A stretch of DNA of 64,000 nucleotides from Anagrus nilaparvatae (taxonomy: Eukaryota > Arthropoda > Insecta > Hymenoptera > Mymaridae): NCBI GenBank assembly GCA_022575985.1, contig JAKSXM010000156.1:558001-622000 (forward strand), read 5' to 3'. The position numbers and the translations under genes are program-made. This document shows positions 11,816 to 21,639 of the stretch, piece by piece. The notes under the pieces are model-generated. The model was not told where the DNA came from and did no database searches. It saw only the letters and a program-made list of their open reading frames with translations. Position 1 is the stretch's first letter. Every line of letters starts with the position of its first letter.

Positions 11816-13908
11816 GTGATATGTGTATATCGTATTTCGCCCATGGTGCTTACAATATTTTTTGCCTACCTAGGCGTAGAACGAGTGCAGAAAATTCTTT
11901 ACGTACGAGTTTTACGCCCGGGAGGACAAAAATTTCATTTTTTTTTTAAATTTTTGAAACGCAAAAAAAAAAGAAATTAAAAAAATTCAAATATACACTG
12001 TTAGGTTGTTTTGCTTGAAATTTCAAAATTACTAAATACGAATAATATACGATAAAATTTTATGAAAATTTCAATCAATTTAAAAATTGAATATTTCAAC
12101 AAAAAAGATGTCTGTTATACTGTTACTATGTTAAAAAAAAATTGAAAATTTAATACCTTCGTCATCCATAGACTTTTTTTCTTAATTTTGAAAACATTTT
12201 GATTCTCAAATGAACATACAGTTACATCAGCACACAGCCTCTTAAATAAATTTTTAAATGCATCGTTTCAGGCCTCCAGTAAATGATCAATATTGTGTAC
12301 TCTTATACCAAAAAAGAGGTCATTTACTAAAATTTAATCGGTCATTCAATGGTTAATCTACCCTATAAAAGCATAAAACTAGATATAAACTAAACAAAAA
12401 ATTTTGAATATAGAATATCTAAGCCCTTCAATTTAATGCAAATCTAATGCTGTAAAGGATTACTCTGTTGTGCTAAATTTCATGTATTCAATCACATAAA
12501 ATAAGATTATTAATATTTATGTTAATATCCCTTGTAAATAGCTTATCCATCATACAAGGTATATGTCTACAAATATCCATTTACACACGGATACACTCAC
12601 AATTGCAAATACATGCGATTAAATGTCTAAAAATCTTTAAAATATATATTTTTTTACAGCCAATAAAATTTAGAAAAATATCGTATTTTGACACTAAAAA
12701 AAGTTTTTTTATACAAAGAAAATCGAGCATCAAAAGCAGTGAAAAAAATAAAAAGTTTCTTTTTAAAGTACACATTGCCCGAAGGTCGTACTTATCAGCG
12801 CTTTGAAATACTAAAAAATCCATTTTCAATAAAAATACTTAAATGTTTTTAAATTAAACGTAAAATAAAAATTAATTATTTACTTCTAATCAATCATTAT
12901 TTATAATTATTTAAATAAAATAAAAAGAAATGTAATATGTGTCAATTATCTAAATGTTAAAATGTGCATCAGGTGCGTTGTTTAGCATTTATTTAATATA
13001 TGCAATATAGAAAAGCTAGTGTGCTTGGCTGACTAGACTTTGCAGTTTTCTTCTTAGCCCATTTGCGTTACTGTTTTCTCTCTAATACATGCGACCTCGT
13101 GAATAATTTATCTTCTTCGAGGTCTGGGTTGAATTTTATACACGTTTATTTGTGTCTGTGTGTGTGTGTTTTAAGTAATATTTATTCATACGACATTACT
13201 GTAGCTAGATTCACTAAATTAAAAAAAAAGCTCACTTTGTGTACCCTAATTTTTTTTTTATCCCTTTGGCGACTCAGAACCTTTTGACGTACAAAATAAA
13301 AATAAAGTTATACAACGATGATTAATATTAAATGTTTTTTTTTATTTATTTAAAAATAAAAGAAATTTAATGTGTAATTTAAAATAAAAAAATTTATTTT
13401 ACTTCACATGTGTCTTAAATAAGTTATTTGATTTTCTTTTTTAATAAATTCTAGGTTTAATCAATGGAATTTTATAGTGGGTGGCGAGGACACTGAATTT
13501 TTTTTTTGCACGTGGAAAAAAAAGGAATGAACAAAAAAAAAAAGTGAATAATTTCTTGAATAATGTGCATAAAAAAATGCATTATAAATAGATTTTTTTT
13601 TTAAAGAATGAAATAAAAAAATTTTTTTTTTCAAATAATACCTATATAGATTTAACCTTTATTATTATTATTATTATTATATTCATATTCTTATTGAAAT
13701 ATAATGTGATCCATATAAATATATTATACAAAAGTATTCGCGAATGTTAGAAAAAAACGAAGTCAAATATAAGCATTATTTAAATTTTTCGTTGCTTTAT
13801 GATATTAATCGTTAATTTTTATAATATTAGAGTCAGATTAATTTTTTGGAACTTAAGAACTTGAGTCATGGCCATTGAAATTTAAATTTTTGAGCGTTTA
13901 TAGTTTTT
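11816..13908. other. AT-rich DNA, no gene recognised
   Basis: Holds a (TG)n run near 13155-13170 and an (ATT)n run near 13660-13680. Overlapping frames at 12519-12829 occur on both strands and have low-complexity composition. Nothing gene-like is supported. Confidence 0.65.
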
Positions 13909-14246
13909 AACATGGAACATGTTTATAGGGAGGGAATACCCTGGTAATCTGAAAATCAAGGAGGGTCAAATATGTCCGATTGAAGGGGGGGGGGAGTCAA
14001 ATTAGATTTAGAATAATTAAAGTTCAGGGACTTAGAAAAATCCATGTTTTGGGATTTGTATTAATTCAGGATAAGGGACTTAAAATAATACGGGGTTAGA
14101 GAATCAGAATAGTTTGGGTTTAAAATCTTAACATTTAGTACAGGTGATAATTACAAATTATGAAAATAGCAAATTGTATTGTAATGTTGCATGACATTTA
14201 TGCATTATTAACCCATCAGCACTCAACTATAGTAAACATTTTCCAA
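13909..14246. repeat. dispersed repeat family D, copy 3
   Basis: The left end AACATGGAACATGTT (13909) and the following ATAGGGAGGG match copy 2. There are one or two degenerate G-rich units (13965-14000), then GACTTAGAAAAATCC-like words, then a decayed right end with AAACATTTTCCAA (14233). It shows the family in its unexpanded form. A fragment lacking the G-rich part is near 34440-34600. Confidence 0.6.
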
Positions 14247-14973
14247 ACTTTTAGATTGTGTTTACACAAACCGATAAGTTTTTATTTTATAACTGCATTT
14301 TATTGATGAAAAGGTTTATCAAAAAATTTCTCTCGGGCCTTTTACCTTAAAGTTGAATTTTCTTCAGCATTAGTTTAACAGAATTTAGTTCTGATTTCTA
14401 TAGTTTTTAGTCTTTTTATGGTACATTTAATTTAAATTATTTAGCTTAATATTTCTTTTAACCATTTCATTTTTTTTGTTACTTCAACTCTCTCAAATAA
14501 AAAGTTTGCTCTTCTTTATGGTGTATTTATTATTGTAAGGCTGCTCTGCTTGAAATTTCAGTTTATTCCAATCGAAGTATCCTTCATGTCATTGTTAATA
14601 AGTTATCTATGACAAAGGCTAGAGTTTCGCTTACATGACAGAAAAATTTTAAATGTCTCTTGAAATTAATATTTCACAGATAATTACATTCCTAACTAAA
14701 AATACCATTCTTTGATTATCTTCAAATTTGAACCAAACATTTCATACATATTTTTTGTATTGTTTGAATTTAACTAAAATAACATTTAAATATTAATTTC
14801 TGCCTCGATTTTTACTACTAGTGAAGGCGCAATTTTTTAGAGGAAAGTCTCAGAAATCCAAGCAAGTGGTTCTTTTAGTCGGCAATCGTGCAAAAATAAG
14901 AAATAGAGCGAAATTCTACATGGGGTCTTATGGGTAATACGTGGTATCCTGACATTAGATAAATATAGAACAC

Positions 14974-15462
14974 CGCACAGTGTGGCAAAATGGACAAAAA
15001 TCGCTCTTGGACTGAGTTTTTGAGCTATCGACTTGAAACTTGTTTTGAACGACTTTAAAATAAGCCTACTTTCGTCTCTCACTGCGGATTTTTCATATTT
15101 TTTTATTTTTAATTAGCCTATTTACACGACCTCAACCTATTCATTTATCGAAATTTTCACTTCCTACATTTTTTGCACTCTAAAACAAACGGGAAATTTT
15201 TTTGTGTTATCCAGCATTATATACATAAAAATTAAAAAACATTTTTAAGTAAAAAAATATTAAATCATAATTTTTGCATATTTTAGAATCTTGCATAAAA
15301 TTAATTTTTAGTAAATAGGCTAATTATAAATAAAGAAATATGAAAAATCCGCAGTGATACACGAAAGCAGACTTATTTTAAAGTCGTTCAAAACAGGTTT
15401 CAAGTCGATAGCTCAAAAACTCAGTCCAAGAGCGATTTTTGTCCATTTTGCCACACTGTGCG
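14974..15462. mobile_element. palindromic element with CGCACAGTGTGG ends
   Basis: Arms of about 150 bp (14974-15124 and 15309-15462) are near-perfect reverse complements, starting CGCACAGTGTGGCAAAATGG and separated by about 185 bp of AT-rich spacer. The arms include CGATAGCTCAAAAACTCAG-type and AAAATCCGCAGTGA-type words. No clear target duplication was found. The minus-strand frame at 14837-15082 is only a reading of one arm. A non-autonomous DNA transposon is the likely identity. Confidence 0.75.
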
Positions 15463-15710
15463 CCGCTTGTAATTAAAGTATAACTGAAATAACCTTACCT
15501 AGCATAAGAACACGTGCTAAGTTTTGCATCTTTATAGCAATAACTTACCTACTTTATAGCAATAATTTACCTGCTAAATATAGTAGGTAAATTTATTTTT
15601 TCTGACAGTAAATGGTAATCATAATCAAATCGACTCATAGGGTTATCAGTTCTAAATTAATAGAATCTAATAAACTTTCTACGAGTTTGTCTAAACTAAA
15701 ACAAAATATA

Positions 15711-18299
15711 TCTTAATACTATATATATCTGAAAATTTATTTGTCTGTTTGTTTGCTTGTTTGTTTGTTTGTTTGTTTGTACCCTAATGACTCACGAACC
15801 ACCGAACCGATTGGCATGAAACCGACGTCAAAATGAAGAAAAAAAAAATGCGGGTGACATAGGCCCTATATTTTTTGATTAGCTATCGTAGGTTTTGAAA
15901 TATTTAATTTTTAGTATTTTTGAACTTGTTAACATTTTTTAAAAATTTTAACAAAAATTGAAATATCTCGAGACTATCGAATGGTATTTTTAATCATTTA
16001 TTTGTGGGTCTGTGTATATTATAATGTAATTTATATTCTATATTTAAATGTAATTTATGCGTACTTATAGTTAAATTTTTATTAAAAACGTACGTTTCTT
16101 TAAAATTAAAAAAAAAAAAAAATTGATGGAGTTAAAATAATGTTTGGTTTTTAAAATAATTATAATAAAAATAAGACAAATTCAAGAAATTAATTATACA
16201 ATATAATTTTTTTCGTTAAAAAAATAAATTAGTTAATATTAGTTTTAATTACATTTTCTACGATATTTAAAATTTTTTTTAAAATTAAAATATAGGAAAA
16301 ACGCTGCAAAATTATTGGCACTGCAGTTCTTTAAGCAATGCAAATATTCATATGTGCATTTCTACGAGAAAGTACTTTTTATGAGCACCAAAAATGAAGA
16401 AAAAAAAATTTACGAGGCCGCGACTGCCACCATGATTTTCTGGTAGTTTGAACCTTATAGAATGCAAAAAAAAGCGTGAAAACGAAATCGGCGATGGTTG
16501 CCAAAAAGATTTTGCCACTTTTATGTCAAAAACCGTGTTTTTCGTATCTGAGATACCCTAAATTTTCAAAATAACTTTTCAGGTAAATAAAATTTTTTAA
16601 AACTAGGTAAAAAATCTGATTGCCAGGAAAAAATCACTCCAGAAGAAAAAAAAACTTTTCTTTTTCCGAAGAAATTTAGCCAAGTTATCGTCAATTTAAG
16701 ATTTCACTCAAATTTGTCTTAAAACAGGTTGAAGTTCTATATTGAAAAATGCCTGTTTCTGAACTTTAAACATGCATTACTCGCTTGATTTTCATCGTAA
16801 AACAATAATTTTTTTTTTTAAATATACGTATTTTTCCCTGGCAATTCATTTCTTTATGAAAGAAATCATTTTTATTTACCAAATTTCCATTTTCTAGGTC
16901 AAAAGCCTTTGAAAACTATAAGTAGCAAAATTTACTTAACATAGTTTTTGACCTAAAAATTCAAATTCGTTCAATAAAAATGATTTCTGTCTTGAAAAAA
17001 TGAATACTCAGGGAAAAATTAATTGATTTTTAAAAAAACGTCGAAAATGAAGCGAATAATGTATATTATTGCTGAAATTTGTCTTAAAAATGATTGAAAT
17101 TCTATTGAAATATGACTGTTTCTGAACATATAATATGCATTACTAGCTTGATTTTCATCGTAAATAATAAATTTTTTTTTTAAATCAATTAATTTTTCCC
17201 TGAGTATTCATTTCTTCAAGAAAGAAATCATTTTTATTGACCAAATTTCAATTTTTAGGTCAAAAACTGTGTTAAGTAAATTTTGCTACTTACAGTTTTC
17301 AAAGGCTTTTGACCTAAAAATTGAAATTCGGTACATAAAAATGATTTTTTTTCATAAAGAAATGAATTGCCAGGGAAAAATACATCGATTTAAAAAAAAA
17401 ATTATTATTTTACGATGAAAATCAAGCGAGTAATGCATGTTTAAAGTTCAGAAACAGGCATTTTTCAATATAGAACTTCAACCTGTTTTAAGACAAATTT
17501 GAGTGAAATCTTAAATTGACGATAACTTGGCTAAATTTTATCGGAAAAAGAAAAGTTTTTTTTTCTTCTGGAGTGATTTTTTCCTGGCAATTAGATTTTT
17601 TACCTAGTTTTTAAAAATTTTATTTACCTGAAAAGTTATTTTGAAAATTTAGGGTAGCTCAGATACGAAAAACACGGTTTTTGACATAAAAGTGGCAAAA
17701 TATTTTTGGCATCCATCGCCGATTTCGTGTTCACGCTTTTTTTTGCATTCTGTAGGGTTCAAACTACCAGAAAATCATGGTGGCAGTCGCGGCCTCGTAA
17801 ATTTTTTTTTCTTCATTTTTGATGCTCATAAAAAGTACTTTCTCGTAGAAATGCACATATGAGTTAAAATTTTTTACTATATCTTAATACTATATATATT
17901 CATATGAGTTAAAATTTTTTACTATATATTATATATATTCAACTCAAATTTTAGGGTATAGTTTGGTGATAAAAAAGTCCCTCAGCCAAAGTTTTAGTCC
18001 TCTAGCACCTCATGATCCCGAAATATGTCTGTTTAAAGGTCCAAAAATAGCCTGATTTGGCCCATTTTCAAAATTACGCCATTCCTTTGAATTTACTACA
18101 AATTTTATCTTATTGGTCACATTTGAACTGGTAAAAGGTCTACATTAAGAAAAAAATTTTAGCTTATTTCAAGGCGTTAATTTTTTTTGGCATTGATATA
18201 TCTTTTGGACAATAACAACATAATAATAATAAAAAATCAATAACAACAACACCGGGAATAGATCAGGGGGGACGGAGCCCCCCCTCTCACCTATGCTAG
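15711..18299 (+). mobile_element. non-autonomous Helitron
   Basis: The 5' end is TCTTAATACTATATATATCT at 15711, preceded by A and followed by a (GTTT)n tract and ACCGAACCGATTGGCATGAA. The 3' end has a GGGGGG/CCCCCC hairpin (18266-18284), then 11 nt, then CTAG (18296-18299) and T. Insertion between A and T without duplication, TC start, subterminal hairpin and CTAG end are the defining Helitron features. No Rep/helicase coding sequence is present, so it is non-autonomous. About 1.5 kb of its length is a separate palindrome (16348-17862). A second TCTTAATACTATATATAT-like 5' end lies inside at 17882. Confidence 0.8.
16348..17862. mobile_element. 1.5 kb near-perfect palindrome inside the Helitron
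   Basis: The outer arm begins TCATATGTGCATTTCTACGA and the far end is its reverse complement. Symmetry continues to a centre near 17105, giving arms of about 750 bp with few mismatches. The arms carry GC-richer islands such as GAGGCCGCGACTGCC, and each arm contains internal duplications (for example the TGTTTCTGAAC...GCATTACT segment). No reading frame of note and no clear target duplication. It is probably a foldback transposon inserted into, or captured by, the Helitron. Confidence 0.8.
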
Positions 18300-18826
18300 T
18301 ATATATATATATTTTCGCCTTTTTCCAAAATGTTTAATTTTATATATACTGTAAAGTTAAGAGGCCAGTAATATTTAGTATACCTTGAGACGGTATGATG
18401 AGCACCCTGCCTATTTATAAAATTATTAACTATAATTTTTTATTATTAAAATTATACCCTCTCATGGCTGACCCAACCTAACATTACTTAAAAAAATAAC
18501 AGCTGTGTTTCCGTAATCAAAGATTACGAATACACAGATGTTAAAGGCGACGCATGCGCCTCTCAAAAACATATGACTATAGTTATATCAAATTAGCATA
18601 GAAAGCATATAGTATTTTTTTTATTTAGTTTTTTTAGTTTATTCAAACAAAGTATGAATAATTTTCTTATTGTTTATTAAAGTTAAACTAGTAAGTAAAA
18701 TCATTAATTGAAAATTAAAACAAAACTAGTCTTCGTTTAATTAAAATTAAACTCCAAATAATAATTTGTTATCTCGTTTTAATACCGTCCTTTATTATCT
18801 TACGCGAGTAGATACAAGCGCAAGGG

Positions 18827-18834
18827 TATAAATA
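18827..18834 (+). promoter_or_regulatory. TATA box of the LTR promoter
   Basis: TATAAATA in the context AAGGGTATAAATACGGAG. Transcription would start about 30 nt downstream, near 18857, immediately before the stem-loop array. This is expected for a U3/R boundary. Confidence 0.65.
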
Positions 18835-18871
18835 CGGAGTCGTAAAGCGAGAAATATTCATTCATTCTCTG

Positions 18872-19338
18872 GTTGTGGTGCACAACAGACACAGTAAAGG
18901 TAACTTGAGTTGCTCTCGTTCTCTTTACACTTGGAGTTGCTCCAGGTTAAATATATAGGTTGGTTGCCACCTATAAACATATAACGGGTGTACATTGGCG
19001 AGATGCTCCCATTGTACTTACTATAGTCCTGTTAAGGGAATCTGGCGATGCCACTAGCGGTTGCTCGACCTAATCAGTAGAAGCAGGTTGCCTCTTCTAC
19101 AGGTAAAATCTCTCGGTTACCTTGACCATCATTAATGGGAGTTGCTCTCTTAATACGATTGGGTTAATTAAGGATTATACTGCGATTAGAGTTTAGTGTC
19201 CCTAGATGGTCACGCGGGTCTGGTTACCAACCGTGTGACGTCAGAAGCCTTTTGCTCTACTATAGTTTTCCGACGGCGAGTTGCTCCCGTCTTGTATATT
19301 CCCGTATACGTTTATTTCACTTGGAGGTGCTCCGAGTG
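18872..19338 (+). other. array of eleven TTG-type triloop hairpins in the LTR leader
   Basis: Stem-loops occur at 18872-18886, 18902-18920, 18929-18947, 18954-18975, 18990-19017, 19043-19053, 19077-19100, 19131-19154, 19209-19239, 19272-19291 and 19318-19338. Loops are TTG (six), GTG (two), ATG, TTA and GAT. The closing stem is GAG/CTC in six copies and AGG/CCT or TGG/CCA in three others. Five hairpins (loops at 18965, 19004, 19089, 19225, 19282) have one unpaired C or T exactly three pairs below the loop. Outer stems differ in sequence but stay paired, and wobble pairs are G-T on this strand. The array sits in the predicted 5' leader. A protein-binding, packaging or translation role is only an inference. 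Confidence 0.75.
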
Positions 19339-21076
19339 CGAAGATTAATTAGAGCAATTTCTTTTATATTTAAATTTCTCTATTTTATTTTTTATATTAT
19401 TCGCGTCTTTGACTAGTACGCCAACCGCGGATAATAAATTCATTATTTTATATTTTTTTGCATTGTATAATTTTGCACCGTATTAAAAAACTCAATGTCA
19501 ATTAATAAAATTAATTAACTTCTTTTTGATTTGATTGAAATATTGTAATGAAATTACATAAATACTTAATTAATTGATTAACGTTGTTTTATATAAGTTT
19601 TGCTACATACACAACAAAATTTTGTAAATATTAATTGTAAGACAAAGTATATCTTTTCTAAAAATAAATTGATTTTATTTTTGTTACATTAAATCAAGTC
19701 TGGTCATTGTGTTAAACCAATACCCATCCTAATGCATCCGGTAATTTCTTATTACGGAAAAGAATCGAAGGTACGTCAGGCCCCCTTTCGTACCGTCTCA
19801 ACCTAAAAATTTTTAATGGACGGAAACGGATCTGTCTCAGTTGAATTAATTAAAAACCATTTTCTAATGGTCAGTTTTAAGCAAATTACGCTATATTGCT
19901 CAAATTGAAATAAAAATTTAAAAAAAAATAAAAATATAAAAAAACATATTCTTGAAAAATATTGTTAATTGAGACAATTTTGGAACCTGTTAGATTTGTG
20001 GTTAGAGTTTTTGGAGACTATGCTTAGATAAAATTGGATGCTTTTATATATATATACATATATATATATATGCACCTATTTCAAAGTTATGATTACTTTA
20101 ATATAATTAATTTTAGTAACTGTTTAAAATTATTAAGTACAAAAGTTTTATTTTACTATATTAAATGCAAAATAATTGTTCCCTGACCAAGTTTGAATGT
20201 AATTAATATAAATAAAAATCAGGGACTTTGAAATATCACAGGTTACATAAATACATACGTACCTACAAACAAACTTCTATAAATACATACATACATTCAT
20301 ACACATAATACTTTTTTTATGAGGAACCAAATGAAAAATATAAGATAGAATGCGTGAATATAATTTAAAATATTGTTTGATTAGTGTGTTAGGCGATGTC
20401 TAGGTGGCGCTATTTTCTCAAACGAGAAATGAATTTTTAATGTTATATAAGATGCATTAAGTAATCATGAAATTAATCAATTTACTATTTTATTTATGAA
20501 TATTATCTTTAAATATTAATTTGTCTATAAATTTATTTCTGATAATAATTTAGAATTTTTATAGATGCCTATCTTTTTGAACACGTTTAAGAAATATTTT
20601 ATTTAATAATTATATTCTCATATAAATTACAATTAAAGTTTTGGATGCATACTTTAAATGGATTATCGCCTCCCTTTGAAAATGGTTAATTTTATATATA
20701 CTGTTAAGTTAAGAGGCCAGTAATATTTAGTATACCTAAAGTTTTACGAGCTTTGGATACATACTTAATACGGTTTTTCGCTTTCTTTCCAAAATATTTA
20801 ATATATACTGTAAAGTGAAGAGGCTAAAATATATATAAATATATATGAGACTTTGTTTCCGTGTACTTAATTCATAAGAATATATATATCATTAAGATAT
20901 TAAGAAATAAAAATTGGCCACAAAGTGGTCCATGTTATAAATTGATTTCAAGTATATTTTCTCGCAAGCAAAATGAATCAGGGAGAGTATATAAGAAATC
21001 AAAGGCATCTCAAGCTAATATTATTAATATATAAGAAATAATTCTCGAGCGCGTAAATATAAATGTTTTTATATTT

Positions 21077-21639
21077 TTATAAATATCTTATTCCATAAGG
21101 GGTACTCAACCAATAGCTCAAGTTAGTCAGGTGTGAGTCAGGAAAATTTTTGATATTATTAAAGAATAGTATAGATTTATCAATCAATTTATCAGTATAA
21201 ACAGAAGAGAAAAACCTTTGGAAGAAATTTGAAGATTCTACGTCACTATTAGACTCAGAATCATCAAAATTCATATATCTGGGAAAAGTTATACTCTTAT
21301 TACTCTTCGAGGAACTTATATACTACCAATAAAATTTGTTGTTAGTCTTAATGCTCTTTTGAACATCCAATAAATATTGAACATGCAAACTCCTTGACAA
21401 GTAAGAGCACCTTTTGCCCGAGTCTTCTTGGAAGCTTCATGAAGCTTCTCATTCCATAGAAATTTTTGCCAAGCAGCATGATAACTTTTCTTTAATTGAG
21501 TTAATTGTATTAATTCATAATTAAACCATATTAAAGTAAAAAATAAATTTAAAATAATTATGTACCATATACAAGTTGATGGGATAATCATGATAATATA
21601 AGAACCGTAGATACTGAAGTTTTTTAATTTTAGGGGCAT
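21077..21639 (-). pseudogene. non-LTR retrotransposon ORF2 fragment (endonuclease-RT linker)
   Basis: Two minus-strand frames lie in the order expected for jockey-like ORF2 proteins. The upstream one (21639-21316) contains WFNYELIQL followed by LKKSYHAAWQKF and a SKKTRAK segment, resembling the conserved region just before the reverse transcriptase domain. The downstream one (21274-21077) contains FFSSVYTD and NIKNFPDSH, the usual next block. The frames are separated by a shift and stop, and the RT domain itself is absent. It is a decayed fragment, not a gene. Recognition is by motif memory, so the clade is tentative. Confidence 0.6.

Larger units (their letters stand above)
18386..19800 (+). 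mobile_element. solo LTR of an LTR retrotransposon
   Basis: The 1415-bp element starts TGAGACGGTA and ends TACCGTCTCA, a perfect 10-bp inverted terminus of the TG...CA type. ACCT is duplicated at both flanks (18382-18385, 19801-19804), and the uninterrupted repeat copy at 29590-30400 carries the site only once. It has a TATA box (18827-18834), a dense stem-loop array just downstream (18872-19338) and AATAAA signals near the 3' side (19663-19668). No gag/pol or second LTR is present, so recombination probably left a solo LTR. The clade (Gypsy or BEL-Pao) cannot be decided without internal sequence. Its base composition is clearly less AT-rich than its surroundings. Confidence 0.85.
18312..20860 (+). 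repeat. dispersed repeat family A, plus-strand copy, split by an LTR
   Basis: The sequence at 18312-18385 continues at 19801 after the solo LTR. The same order of blocks is found reverse-complemented at 29590-30400: TACTGTAAAGT plus GGCCAGTAAT, then TTTCTAATGGTCAGTTTT, then TTGAGACAATTTTGG, then GTTAGGCGATGTCTAGGTGG, then TAAGATGCATTAAGTAA. Within this copy the TACTGTAAAGT block recurs at about 20700 and 20810, so the unit is partly tandem. There is no coding frame; its class is unknown. Confidence 0.65.

Noticed and set aside
12519..12829. Overlapping 95- and 82-codon frames on opposite strands
   Set aside because: Low-complexity composition and mutual overlap; no similarity recognised.
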